From a virus, in the IMG/VR virus record IMGVR_UViG_3300025864_000022, positions 1 to 47,403 of that record: a stretch of DNA of 47,403 nt. One strand, 5' to 3'. Position 1 is the stretch's first letter; each line of letters opens with the position of its first letter. The notes under the pieces were generated by a model. That model saw nothing but the letters and a program-made list of their open reading frames with translations. It was not told where the DNA came from and made no database searches. This document shows, one piece after another, positions 14,583 through 26,749 of the stretch. The position numbers were made by a program, and so were the translations under genes.

Positions 14583-16298
14583 TTATTTCTTCTTAGTATT
14601 TAGTTTACCACCATTTGCTTTGACTGTACCAAACAATCTCTTAGAGATCATCCAGTTAATCATAGCCTATTGATCTTTTTCTTTACCAAAGTCTCCTAGA
14701 CCTTCTACAAATGTGTTTAAGTTATTCATTTTAGCTCCTCTAGATTCTTGTCTAGCTGCAGCTTTAAGTTGTGTTTTCATTTTGATAGAGCCTTCTTTCA
14801 ATTGAGTATTAATCCCCTATTCCCAATTACTCTATTGAGCATTGAATTGGTTAGTACCTCTATTGAAATCAGCTACTTGCATTTTCTATCCTTGATTGTA
14901 TTCAGCAGCCTATCTACCCAATTGACCTAAGCCTTGGTTGTATGAAGCATCTGCTCCTAACAATCCAGCCATGTAAGTAGCTCTATTACCACCAGATATG
15001 TTTCTCATACCTTGTCTAGTACCAGCAGCATTAGCTCCTAGTTGATTAGTCAAGTAGTTGGTATCCAAGGGTTTGTAATTTACAAAATCACTCAATTTTG
15101 ATCCTTTAACATTCAATGAATCCAATCCCTATAAATCTTGTACAGATTCATAATCAGGTTTATTAGTTACTCCTAATGCATCAGTTAGACTTGCTAATCC
15201 AGATGCAACTATCGGAGCATATCTTAATAGGTTATCTTGAGTTAAACCTTTTGATTCTACAGGATTGGCCTATGGATTAGTTCCATTAACAATTGCATTC
15301 ATATTTACTCCACCAACTATTAAACTCTATGGTGTATTAGTTTGTTCATAAGGATTGTTACGATTACCATTTACTTGATTAGTATAAGGCATCACACCAA
15401 ACAATCCACTAGGAGGAGTTCCCCATGCAAAACTATTTCCATCCTATTTACCAGATGTCTGTTTCTTTTTTTCCTAATCCTCCTACAACTTACTCATACT
15501 CTTATCCAACCCATTTTTACTAATTGGATCATTAGGTCTTTCAGATGACTCCTTAGAATCCTTTTTAGCCTATTCTGCAAATGTGGTGTCTTTGTCAAAC
15601 TTGAGTCTGTTGCTAAAGATGTAGTCCTTGAATTTGAATTCACCTTCTTCTACAAGATTAGGTTTACCATTCTATCCCATTCCCATTGGTATACCACCAA
15701 GAGGATTCTATTCATGTGTTCCACCAGTATTGATTTCAATTCCACCATTGCCAAATTCGCCACCGTGAGTAGCTTGATTGGGTAGGTCTGAGTATAAGTT
15801 TCCACCCTAGTCATAGAGTTTACCGCCTAATCCTAAAGATTGTGCTAATGAATTATTAAATGAATTCTATCCTATAGTATTTGCTTGAGTACTAAATGCT
15901 CTCATCTATTGAGTTTTTAATAGTTGTTCCTATTGTTGTTTCTTATCATTTCCTATCATAGAAGTAATCCCACCAGATAGACCCCCTATGAGTCCACCTA
16001 TGGCAGCACCCCAAGGGCCTAGTGCCATTCCAGCACTTGCCCCTGAAGCTAAACCACTTAAAGCCTATCCACCTACATTAGCCTATTGGAATTCAATAGG
16101 TTTATAATTCTACATCTAACTCATTAACTATTCATTAGTCAATGCATTGATTTTACTATTTTGTGTGGTTGGCACATTAAGGTTGTTAATCCCCTATCCG
16201 AATAGACTAGAAACTCCACCTAATGCACCTGCAATACCACCACCTAAATCAAAGCAATTAGACTTTGATTTTCTTATATGTTTTCTTTTTGTTGTCAT
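14583..16298 (-). CDS. Glycine-rich virion cargo-like protein, 571 aa
   Basis: The start at 16298 lies 18 bases downstream of a host-like promoter. The N-terminus has a basic leader (TTKRKHIRKSKS) followed by hydrophobic Gly/Ala segments (GGGIAGALGGVSSLFG at about residues 19-34 and a longer one at about 80-115), suggesting membrane interaction. Residues about 160-240 carry a pattern common in Bacteroidota phage virion proteins: Gly-rich HGGEFGNGGIEINTGGTHE, NPLGGIPMG, then NLVEEGEFKFKDYIFSNRL. The C-terminal ~150 residues are helical and Gln/Asn rich. It opens the cargo/RNA polymerase block and overlaps no other gene; the stop TAA precedes the next ATG by one base. Packaged cargo is the best guess from position; a peripheral tail role is possible. 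Confidence 0.75.
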
Positions 16299-16315
16299 AA
16301 CAAATTAATTATATA

Positions 16316-16346
16316 CAAAGATAAAATAAATTATTTAATTATACAA
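16316..16346 (-). promoter_or_regulatory. Bacteroidota-type promoter for the cargo/RNA polymerase block
   Basis: Minus strand TTGT (16343-16346), 19 bases, then TATCTTTG (16316-16323), an exact TAnnTTTG box. It lies in the gap after the muzzle gene, 18 bases ahead of the 571-residue gene. Confidence 0.65.
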
Positions 16347-16385
16347 GTACTTATGTAAAATAATAACAATGTGTAATTAAAATCT

Positions 16386-19300
16386 TTATACATTGTAATA
16401 TACATTTATATCATGTAGTACAGTTTCATAGTTATTAGCACCACTAGACCATAATTGCATGTATGCCCAATTACCTCTAAGTCTGTCTAAACCAGCAGAT
16501 AAACCATTTGCAACACCATGTTGATTTGGATTTGGTGTACCACCATCATCTTGATTTGGAGATGCTACAGATGGATACACAATTGATTTAACTCTAGGAA
16601 CAGGAGTTCTCCATGCTCTAAACTTCTCTTTTAAATTAGAAGGTATTCCATTATGTACTACAAATGTATGATCTCCTAACTAATACTCATTCCAAACCGA
16701 CAATTTACCAAAGTCTACATTCCTCTAAAGAACTTTAGGATTTGCTGTACTCCAACTATCTGCTCTAAATTCTACAGTATTAAATACTTTATTTAGAGTT
16801 GGGTTTGGATTGACTACAAATGTTGTATAAAAAGGACTAGGTTCTATATTGTCATAGAACTAATTGTAAGTTCCTGCATTGTGTTTCCACAATTTAGTAA
16901 CAGTATTAGTTAAATCTCTTCTAATCGAATATAACCCATCCCACAGATTTACAATATATGGAGTTTTTTCATAGTTGAAGAATGAAGTAAACTATCCTAT
17001 CAATTCAGAGAAACACAATGCTTTTGTTTCACCAACAAAGTAAACATCTTTATTTACACTATCGTAGTGTCCTGTAAAATTCTTATAAGTATAAGGATTC
17101 CAAGCACTTAGTCCTGTAAAATAAGTATTACTCCAAGATCTGAATCCAAGTTTATCTGATAAATTAGTTATCTAATCATTTATAAGATTGATTGATTTGT
17201 TAATATCATCAATAAAGTATAATCCATTTGGTGTTTCAACGATACTATATTTATTAGATGTGCCTACGTTAGAGGAGATATATCTAATTCCATCTACTTG
17301 ACCACTATTAGCAAATTCAATTGGGACTCCATCAGATGCATTCACCTGTACTCTACTATTGTAAAGTATCTTAAACAATCCCTTATCCTAGAATCCTACT
17401 AACTCGTTATTAAATGATCTTAGTGCCGTTATAGGACCATACTTACCATTAGCATCATATGTGTTAATCATATCTACTTTAGTCCATGTATCTGTCAATT
17501 CACCTGCAATTTTTTTAGAAGTCCAGGTGAATGTGTTTGGAAAGTTATCTAATGAGAACATCTCATAATTCAATCCTCTATAGACAAAGTAATTATCCTT
17601 TTGACTGTATATCGGGTTTAATAAATTTGTATTTAAAGGAGTGATGAATCTATTATCAGTTCTGCCTCTATTTGTATCAGTTCTGGCATCTAGATTAATT
17701 CTAGTCTCACATAAAAAGGATACAATCTCAGTCATGGTCTATACATCATCAACACTATATGGATAAGTCCTAATACAATCATGTCTTTGAATATAAGTAT
17801 CACCAGATGTAAATACAACATCAACAGGAGTTGATAATGCTACACCACTTTCATTTACTAAAGATACAGCTAATCCACCAACTTCCCATAAGTTATTTTC
17901 AAATGCAGAATCGGTTTTACCACCAAATATTGTATCGACATTTATAGGTCTAGTTAAATCCGCTAACCATACTCCACCACCATAATTTGTAGAATTAGGA
18001 GTTACATTAATGTTTTGTTGAGCAACAGATGTGATATTTGTATTATACACTAATCCTGTTCCTGTAACAGCTTTATTTACATCGTTCAATGAAGGTAAAA
18101 CTCTTATAGTAGTAGTATTTGGTTGGTTAATACTGAATATTGCATGGGGTGCACATTTATATTTAATTAATGTTGTATTATTTACACTATCTGCACCAAT
18201 AACTCTTTGAACCATAACACCAGTCTGAGTAGCAGAATCATAATTAGATAAACTTGAACCAACCACAAATTTAAATAAAGTTCTATTAGTATTGGTTAAA
18301 TTTCTATTTGGTTGAATAATTTTATCAACATTTCCCATATATAGAAAATCAGTTAATCCTGAATTCAAAGGTGAGTCAATAGTTAAAATTTCATTCTAAT
18401 TAGAACTAAATATTTTAGGTGTAGTAATTCCATCTGTAAATGCGTAAGGGGTAAAATAAGTATTTAATGCAGAAAATCTTAAATTAGAACTATGTTTAGA
18501 AGTCATTATAGGTGCTCCTGCAGTAGTATTAGGTAAATCATTAAATGCACGAGATGCTTGCCAAGGAAATACTACAAAATTACCATAAGCAGCACTTGTA
18601 ACACTATCATACCATAGTGGAGTAGCAGCTAATGTATTAATACCAGTTGACGCATTACAATTAAATACTTTTATTCCAGGATTATAAAATCCAATAGCAT
18701 TAGGACTATAAGCATTTGTTGGAGTTACACTAACTTCTGAAACAAATCCAGTTAAATGTGTAAGACCAATTATATTAGCACTCAATCCATCTAAAGGAAT
18801 ATTCTATAAATTTTCATCAAATTCAATTTCAGGAGAATTAAAAGAAAGTGTAGCACCATCGATTATATATGTATCTCCATAATAAGTATTAATATTATTC
18901 GCAGTGTTTCTATAAGAATCACTTGAATGTAAAAATGCATCAAACGGTGTATTTGTTACTGGAGGATTTTCTGTAATATTAGATGTATTAAAACTTTCTA
19001 TTTCACCACCCCTTGACATTACTCCTATACCACTTACATATTTTGTACCAGAAATAGATTTATTAGGTCTAAATTCTACTATACCACCTTCTAAACTAGC
19101 TAAATGTGAATCTCCAGTTACATCAAATGCTGTGGGTTTCATTGGTCTAAGAAACCAAGAAGACTAAACATTAGGTGTATTTGCAAGTCTGTCTTTAATC
19201 TAATAAACTGTTGGATTTAAAATTCCCTAAGCAATAACTCTTCGTTCATTTATATTTGGATACACAACTAATCCTCTTGCTCTCTTATAACCCATTGATA

Positions 19301-21734
19301 CTAAACCACTTATAATACTAGTACCTAATGTATAAGTTGCTTTAGATCCTTTAATTTCAATATTAAAATTGGTAGTTCCTGTTTTAGTAGTCTAAGGTAA
19401 TACAGTATTCTATTTATCAGTAATCCAAATGGCTTCAGACCACTTACCAGTTTCATGTTGAAATTGAATTCCAAATCTATAGTATTCACCATACTTAAAC
19501 GTCTTAGCACTAAAGTCATCAGATTTTAATGTTCGGGATGGTTCGTATGGATAATGAGATGTATTATTTACAATTGTATTTTGAGTCCCAGACGCTAATG
19601 ATTTTTCAGAAAAGGTAATATCATTAATAAGACCAGTTCCTAAAGTATCTTTGATTGTTACTCCACTTACAACAATATCTCCAGCAGTATCTCTTACCAA
19701 TTCAATATTACCTAAAAAGAGTGTATTATCTTTTTGAGTAAGTGTTTCTGCAATTATTTTTTCTCCCCCTGTATACAACAGTCCTGTAGAAGTTTGTGTT
19801 TCTCCCAAATAATTAGTATCTGTAATGTTTGCGCCAAAATCAGGAACGTAATCGTATGTATAATATTTTACCAAAGGATTTAATTGAGTATTTCCTTGTA
19901 CAATAGTATTGCCCAGAATCTGAAATCCTCCTGTTAAAGTAGGATAATTCATTTCATACGGGCAATATTCTATAAATTGGTCAATTGTAATATTTGTTAT
20001 AACAGAATTAGATAAACCTCTTTCTAAAGTATATGGTCCATAAACTCTAATTCTATCAGTAATAACATTGGTTCTACTTTTTATACTAACTAAACTAATA
20101 GGAACTTCCAAATTACCTAAAGTAATTACTCCATAATGTGTATGAGAAGTCAAATTTGTAAATTTCAAACTTGATTCTTCTGCAGCCTCTGGTGTTGGGT
20201 TTATAATACTTACATAATTTGCAAGTTCATCAATACCACCATTTAAATAACGTGTTGGTTCAATATTAAAAACAGAAAGAGTTCCAGTAACAGTAATTAA
20301 AGCATTAGCTTCAGTATCTCCAGTGACTAAAGATATTAATGTGGTACTCGTATCACCTGTTTGTAAATTTACAACTACTTGAGTACCACTATTTACAGTA
20401 ATATTACGTTCTCCTACAGTTACTGAATCAATACGAAAGGTAATATAATCACCAGATGCTCCTACAGTATTTGCAGTTACTGTTATACCAGCATTATTGG
20501 TTAAATCAACAGAAGCATATTCTCCTGGTGTTATAATCGTCCACTCATTTATTAAGACGTTTAATCTATTTACAGAAGTTAACGTTACAGTATTTCCAAC
20601 TAACACACTTGTTGCAGCTACACCACCTGTAGTACCATAATCACAACCTAATATAATTTGACATTTTAGTAATTCTAAATTATAAGTTACCCCACCTACT
20701 TCTAAATCTATGTGTAAAGGAGTAGCTTCATCATATTCTAATAATAAATTTTTACCAATCAGATAATCAACCCCAAAAGCTTCTGATGGTGTTAATACTG
20801 TAGATGTATCAGTATCTGTTATTGTTACATTTGTTAAATTAGGAATACTTAAAGTCATCCCTTCAAAACCCATGTAGGTACTATTTAATTCTGCAGTATA
20901 AATAACTATTTCACTTACATTTAAATCTACTACTTTTTTAATTATAGGAGTTCCATTAACAGAAGTTCTTGTAATTGAATAAATTCTAACCTTGTCAAAA
21001 GTTGTATCTAATCCAGTTAATGATATATCAAAACTATTAGTTACTGTACCATCTGCAGGTTCTCCTGTAGTAGTGTTAGATAAGTAGTACAAAGGAGTTG
21101 TATGAAATATTGCGCTTTCTACTCCATAATTGTTTATATATGAAAAGGCATACTGAATCACTCCAGCAGGAAATGTTCCACCAGAATTCTATTTAGTAAT
21201 ACTAACCACTTCCTTTAGTTGCATTGTAGGAACATAGTCAAAAGATTTGTTTGTAAAAGTCTCGGTTGATTTAATGTTGATGAATCGCATTTGATTTTTT
21301 GCATCAGTCCAATAAACCTTTTGAATGTTTTCATTCTCGTAGAATGGAATGGTTTCTATAGGATGAGTTACATCAAAACTTAATGTACCAACAAATAATT
21401 CATCAACGTGTAATGTATTTGTAGTTGAAGTATTAGTGATAGCATATATTCTATCTGTGTTGTATGTAGTGGTTCCTGTAAGATTTAAAGTTGTAAAGAG
21501 TACTAATGTATCATTCATTACACAATAACCTATAGGATAACCTAGAATACTTGTTATACCTGTTGTAGTTATAACCTAAGTACCCTTCTCATTAGTGAGA
21601 CTTAAAAATGTATTACTATCTTTAGCAGTAATACGCATATTCATATTTTCAAAGGCAAACTTAGAATCAAATGCTGATTCAGAAGTATCCCTCTACATTC
21701 CTATTGTTTTAAAATTTGCTACTTGTATTGCCAT
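16386..21734 (-). CDS. Giant tail muzzle/nozzle-like protein, 1,782 aa
   Basis: A single frame across at least eleven TAG codons to TAA at 16386. It starts MAIQVANFKTIGMQRDTSES and is almost entirely beta-type: Thr, Asn, Val and Ile rich, with alternating polar and hydrophobic strands. This is what is expected of the large distal tail (muzzle or nozzle) protein of podovirus-like crAss phages, analogous in place to P22 gp10 and T7 gp12. Residues about 412-498 match a domain also present in two other virion proteins here (GASGDYITF ... NALITVTGT ... LNGGID). It follows the ring and stopper proteins and precedes the cargo genes, as expected. No enzymatic motif is visible. The family name is inferred from order, size and composition; that it is one intact gene is clear. 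Confidence 0.75.
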
Positions 21735-21736
21735 AA

Positions 21737-22411
21737 TTAAATTCTTTTACCTAAATCTCTAAATCCCCTTTGATACTCATGCTTTCTGATAAGTAAAGAA
21801 GAATACATATTATAGAATGATTCTGCTGTATCTAAGTTAAGTCGATTAAATTCTGCTTGACAATCGCCTGCAGCAAATGCATATTCCTATTGAGTATTCT
21901 ATAGGACTGCAGAACTAATCTTACCCAAATCAAATAGAATGGTAAACCAACTCTTCTTCACAAATAATTCTAAGGCTCTACTAAAACTTGAATTGTCTGG
22001 TAAGAGGGGGTATCCGTTGGTATCTGTTGATATTGCTTTATAAGACAATTCAATAGTTCCTTCTTTTACAGTAGTGTATATCATCTAACCTTGAATCTTA
22101 TAAGTCAAATCCATAACTTCTTCAAGTTGGTCACTCATATGAAAACTATCACTAGAAAGTCTAAACATAAACATACCTTCTTCATTAATAAATCTAATTT
22201 GATTTACTTGATAGAAGTCAATTGGTAAGTCGGCTCTGTAGTCTACAAGAGTTACTGTTGCAACCTTTTCTTCAAACATAGAAGGAGTACCCATTAATCT
22301 CATAAAGTTAACAGTCATATCTATTACCTGTTCTAATGTAATGTCCTATAGTAATGGATGCTACATTATGCGATCCATTGTTGTTTTTATTGATGTTTGT
22401 TGGTTAGCCAT
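21737..22411 (-). CDS. crAss-like tail connector/stabilisation protein, 224 aa
   Basis: Begins MANQQTSIKTTMDRIMQHPL with two TAG codons early, and ends in TAA just upstream of the muzzle ATG. It is a mixed alpha/beta protein: a first helical part with IDMTVNFMRLMG, a beta part with DYRADLPIDFYQVNQIRF, and a helical C-terminus with ESFYNMYSSLLIRKHEYQ. It overlaps the stop of the preceding 184-residue gene by eight bases, so the two are probably translationally coupled. Position among a run of three mid-sized proteins ahead of the muzzle matches the ring/stopper or tail-stabilisation proteins of crAss-like virions. I see no catalytic motif. Exact ring position is unresolved. Confidence 0.72.
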
Positions 22412-22958
22412 AATTGGGTCGTTTAAATAAGAAGCCACTCATTGTTCCTTCTTTTAATTTGTTTTTTATTTGATTGTTTAATATTCTCACAAGTTTGAAT
22501 TTGTAGTAAGTTTGATTTTCAAAACGAGCACTTCTCTTACTAAGATATACTTTAGCCTTTTCTTTAATTTCATGTCTGAGTAGAATCTTATCTCTTTCAG
22601 CCTCTTCATCTTCATGCCACAATTCTAAAGTTCTATTCCAATCTACAGCATACCCTATTTTTAAATTGCCATCTTTGTCAATTCTAGGACCACCTGTATA
22701 TCTACCTACTAATATCTCACCCATTCTACATGGGAGTTTGATTATTTCACCGTCCACAATATACTCACCAAGCAATTTATTTGTAAGACGTATTATCTTA
22801 TAATACTGAGTTGATGTTAAGTAAGGTTCTTTTTTAGCATTACACTATTTCATATAGAATCTATAGGCATCCTAAACCCCATAAGAACCTTTTATTTCAT
22901 GTTCTCTAGGATCATGTACTCGCATTATTTTCTTCCTATACTCTTCCAGTGATTCCAT
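22404..22958 (-). CDS. crAss-like virion connector protein, 184 aa
   Basis: Starts MESLEEYRKKIMRVHDPREH at an ATG overlapping the upstream TAA (TAATG), and contains two TAG codons within the first 45 codons. The middle has a compact beta region (EYIVDGEIIKLPCRMGEILV, then GRYTGGPRIDKDGNLKIGYA), and the C-terminal third is basic (KAKVYLSKRSARFENQTYYK). A basic, nucleic-acid-facing C-terminus would suit a protein lining the connector channel, but that is inference. The gene sits between two other connector-sized genes with overlaps on both sides, so all three are likely made as a unit. Confidence 0.7.
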
Positions 22959-23614
22959 TATTTTTTCATTTGCATATTAGACATATCATCAGATGCATTA
23001 TTTTCATCATCTTTTGGTATGTATTTAACTCCAAGGATTTCTTTCATAACTAATTCAACTAATGGAGATATAAGTGCTTCTTCTATAGGAAATGTTTTAT
23101 CCATTATATCTGATGTAGCATCTTGTTGATTTGCTGCTTGAATACAATCCTAAAATACCGCTGTAATATTAGCAGAGGTTAAAGTGAGTACTGAGGATGT
23201 TGCAGATATAAAATACATATAAGAATCTGGGTGTATAGAACAATATATCATCTTCTATAAGAATCTATTGTTTCCAACATATCTCATCCTATCTCTACTA
23301 ACTAAAGCAATGTCTCCTGTATAATAATCTGTTGAGTATACTCTAGGATTACCTATCTACATCAAATAAGGGATTGTAGCACTACTCTTTAAATAAGTTG
23401 TACCAGATACAGTTGCATTTGCCAGTGTCAATCCTATAGTCTAATAATTAGATTCAGGCATTTGTTTCTTTATATCACTATATCTCTATTTAAGTAAGAA
23501 GGCTCTATACTTATTTAAGAGGAATAGAATATGGTCTTCTGTGTAGTAACTATCATCAGAAGTCAATTTAAGCTCTTCTAGAGCTAAGTACACAATTTCT
23601 TTAAATGTGCTCAT
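22958..23614 (-). CDS. crAss-like head-tail connector (ring) protein, 218 aa
   Basis: Starts MSTFKEIVYLALEELKLTSD, a helical N-terminus resembling head-completion or adaptor proteins of podoviruses, then a beta region (YLMQIGNPRVYSTDYYTG), and ends in a Met/Asp/Asn-rich tail. It contains five TAG codons and would be missed entirely as a gene under the standard code. It is the first gene after a terminator (23744-23766) and a promoter (23649-23679), so it opens the tail transcription unit. Its stop overlaps the next start as TAATG. The ring/adaptor role is from gene order. Confidence 0.74.
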
Positions 23615-23648
23615 ATGTATTACAAATTAGTTTAAATAACAAATTCCT

Positions 23649-23679
23649 GCAAGATATGAATAAAATTTCATATATGCAA
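23649..23679 (-). promoter_or_regulatory. Bacteroidota-type promoter for the tail unit
   Basis: On the minus strand TTGC (23676-23679), exactly 19 bases, then TATCTTGC (23649-23656). It matches the Bacteroidota pattern TTTG ... TAnnTTTG except in the last bases of the -7 box. It lies between the terminator behind the 417-residue gene and the ATG at 23614. Confidence 0.6.
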
Positions 23680-23743
23680 GAACATTAATGTTTTATTTAG
23701 TATCTATTAGTATTATTATTATAGGTCAAGTAATTAAACAATT

Positions 23744-23766
23744 AAGGGGACCTTGTGAGTCCCCTT
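23744..23766 (-). terminator. Hairpin behind the 417-aa virion protein gene
   Basis: An 8-bp inverted repeat, AAGGGGAC and GTCCCCTT, around a 7-base loop, 8 bases past the stop codon. The following tract on the minus strand is T-rich but interrupted, so termination may be partial. A promoter follows about 65 bases on. Confidence 0.7.
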
Positions 23767-23774
23767 ATTTATTA

Positions 23775-25028
23775 TCAAGATTCTGTACCGAGATCAGCAA
23801 TTGTCAATCCAGTAGCAGTTTCTAGAACAGCTATAACACTGTTTGTCAATACATTACTAGCCGAATTAGTAGCACCTACTTTAGGAATTACCAAAGTAAT
23901 ATCCTTTTCAGATTTTTGAACTCCTTCTCCACTTCCTGCATAGAAGTAATGGATATCAATGTAATTATAAGCTACTGCTGGATCAACCAAGTAAGTAGTT
24001 CTAATAACATTAGGCCAACCAATCATACGATATTGATCTCCTTTTTCACCTGCAGCAAAGTATTCCAAATCAGCAGTTTTCTTGCCATTGTAAATATAAG
24101 TTGTTGGAGTTTCAATTGTAACTGTACCCCAGATTACTTCATCACCACTAGATACAACTGTAGTAGGCATTACTGTAAAGTTTACAGGAACCTATTCAAA
24201 AGTACCAAGAATCCATTCTTGTGGAACTTCTGTGATTAGAATACCTGTGTTAGTACCACCAGCCAATGTAACAGCAGCCTCAGCAACTAGAACAGTAGCG
24301 TCGGTACCAGTAATAGTAACCAGCGCATTAGCAGCATTAGAAGCAGCAATAGCGGCTTTCAAATGGGCAATTGTTTTACCAGCAGCAGGAAGACTTACAG
24401 AGATTGCATTACCTGTAACAGTAACAGCAGCAGCACCAGCAGCAACAGAAGCAATAGCAAGAGTAATAGAATTACCAGGAACACCTGCATTTTTAGCAGT
24501 AATTGTTACATCGGTATTGGTAGTCATTGCTTTAGTAGCAATATCACCAGCCAATGCAAATGATAGCATCTGTTCAGTTTCACGAGAGAAATTCTGTGTA
24601 AGAGAAGTCAACATTGTTTGATAGAATGTAGCAGCAGTCATTCCAGATACAGCGTGAACTGCACCATATTTGAAGTATTGATCTTCTTCAGACAATCCAA
24701 CGTAATTTCTAAATGCCAAACGCAAGATATAATCTTGTCCAGCAATAGGAGCGCCACTATTAACAGTAGAATCTAGAGTAAGAGTAACTTTCTTCAAACC
24801 CCTTTTAAGTTTATCAGCATCTGTAACTTTTACAGAAAGAATGTTTGCAGTTGGGATTAAATCACTGCGGGTTTGTCCACCTGGACTCATGTATTTAAAA
24901 TACGTGTTAGTCTTTGCGGTATCATACTTTACTGCGATATCACCTGCAGTACTAGTCGATATGATATCAGACTGTAACGTTTTTGCAACATAAAGTTGAC
25001 GAACTTGATTTGAGCTAAATGTAGCCAT
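23775..25028 (-). CDS. Abundant-type virion protein, 417 aa, with inserted Ig/beta domain
   Basis: Starts MATFSSNQVRQLYVAKTLQS and ends in TGA TAA. It holds only one TAG codon (24192-24194), far fewer than its neighbours, and its base composition is less AT-rich in the middle. Residues about 178-262 form an insertion (GVPGNSITLAIAS ... VTVTGNAISVSL ... NALVTITGTD ... LAGGTNTG) related to segments in the 336-residue and muzzle-like proteins; its codons are Ala-rich GCA/GCN runs unlike the flanks. Tandem stops, a following terminator and low TAG use are what one would expect of a highly expressed structural protein, perhaps a sheath-like, ring or tail-tube component. I cannot name the exact part. 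Confidence 0.74.
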
Positions 25029-25060
25029 GTTTTATAAATATTTAATTAAACAATAAAAAA

Positions 25061-25774
25061 TTATTTTGTTGCTGTCTATAATTTGCTTCTATAAGCCAAC
25101 TCTACAGCCATTTTTAATATTTCCCTATGTAATATAGGATTCATTGTGCATTCTGTAACTACAGCCAAACCATTGATAGATAATCCTGTTGGAAGTATGG
25201 TTACTATAATTGGATTTGGTTTTGCAAGGTATCGCACAGTATAAGATAATATTCCGTATATTGAAATGATTTCAACTACTACAAGATCAATATCCAATCT
25301 TAAAACCCTTTTACTATTAGCTCCTTTATAAGGACTATTTGATATTTTAAAATATTCATCTTGTTTAACAGGAACTACTGAAGCAATTTTACCATTGATC
25401 CAAGAAGGGGCATTTGTAGTATCAAATTTTACAGATTCATATGTAATGAATAAAACCTCATCTGGTACAGTATAAAATACTGAATTAGCAGATACACCTG
25501 TCTTACCAGTAGTCTTGGTAGTTATAACAACAGTTTTTATAAAATTAGCTAAATATTTTCTAGCTTCTTCTGTATCTTCAAAAGATTGCTATTCTACATT
25601 GTATCCATTGTATAAGTTTTTAACTAAGTCTTCTTGAGCTTGAGTTAAAAATACAGACTTTTCATATTCGTTGAATTCAATACTAGAACTTGAATCTTTA
25701 CTTGTAAATTCATTAGAGTTTTTATAACTGTCTAGTAACAAATCGAACTCATTAGAAAACTCTTGTGTTGTCAT
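25061..25774 (-). CDS. Virion protein, tandem paralogue 3, 237 aa
   Basis: Shares with the two upstream genes the start MTTQEFSNEFDLLLDSYK, the segment EYEKSVFLTQAQEDLVKNLY and the ending with a TEC-MNPI-H motif followed by EILKMAVELAYR. It is the shortest of the three and lacks the central insertion. Both ends of the shared core are present, so it looks intact. It contains three TAG codons, one only five codons from the stop. It lies 33 bases before the ATG of the 417-residue protein. Three related proteins side by side suggest ring subunits of different registers or pseudo-symmetric parts of one ring; that is inference. Confidence 0.72.
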
Positions 25775-25780
25775 AATTTA

Positions 25781-26749
25781 TTATTTTTGTTCTTTAGGAG
25801 ATGCTCCAAATCTTGAGAAAGCAAGTTCAACAGCTTTGTTTAATATATCTACATGGATGATAGGATTCAATTCACATTCTGTTGTAACTACTACACCATC
25901 AATTGTTAGTCCTGAACTATAAGTACCTTGTGTTAAATCAGTTAAAACAATAGGTCTTGGTCTTTTTACATATCTAATAATATAATCATCTATTGTAACA
26001 CCTATTACTGGAATTAATTCTGAATATAAATCTATTCCAGATACATTCTAAAACAATCGCCAACACTATTTTTTCAAAGGTTGACCAAATGGTTTAGACA
26101 TCATTCTATCATATTCTTTATAATTTATCGGAACTATAATATATGTTTTCTTAGTGATTGTGCCACTTATGATTTTTTCATTTAACATGAATAAAACATT
26201 AGTTGGCATTAAGTATAAACTACTTCTATCATCATATCTTATTTCAGATGAAGCCAATTTAATTGCCGTTGATACAACAGTTAGTGTGCCTAATGCAATT
26301 ACTGTAACATCAGTAATACCTTCTGTAATAAATTTAGCCTATAATGTAGATATTGTCCCCCCAGTTGAAGCGGGAGTAATTGTAATTACATTACTTGTAT
26401 TATGAACAGCTTCAGTACCAGCAGCATTTACTTTAAAGGTGTATAATGTGTTTGGAGAACTTAATGTAATACCCCCAACAGTACCTTTGATACTAGGTTT
26501 ATTAATAGTAATCAATTCAGAAAAATCAATCTATCTACGTTCTGTTTCATCAAAACCCTAACCTTGTGGATTAAGAGTTCTATCAAAATAAGATTTTACA
26601 ATTATATCTTGAGCTTGTGTAAGCAAAATTGACTTCTCATATTCATCGAGCTCTAGAGAATAAGGACTTGTGGTATTACCAAAGTTCTTTATGTCTCTAT
26701 AACTATTTAATAGAGTGTCAAATGCGTTTGAAAATTCTTGTGTGGTCAT
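25781..26749 (-). CDS. Virion protein, tandem paralogue 2, 322 aa
   Basis: Begins MTTQEFSNAFDTLLNSYRD, with ELDEYEKSILLTQAQDIIVK, and ends with the shared VKRPRPIVL, GLTIDG and TECELNPI-H motifs. Its centre contains a Thr/Val/Ile-rich beta insertion (about residues 85-165) not closely like that of paralogue 1, while the following segment (LPTNVLF-type, then INYKEYDRMMSKPFGQPLKK) matches paralogue 1 closely. Several TAG codons, and tandem TAA TAA at the end. The start overlaps the stop of the previous gene (TAATG), and its own stop lies six bases before the next ATG. Confidence 0.72.

Noticed and set aside
24232-24621. Plus-strand 129-codon frame rich in Ala, Val and Pro.
   Set aside because: Mirror image of the Ala/Thr-rich inserted domain of the 417-residue protein; no ribosome-binding site or homology signs.
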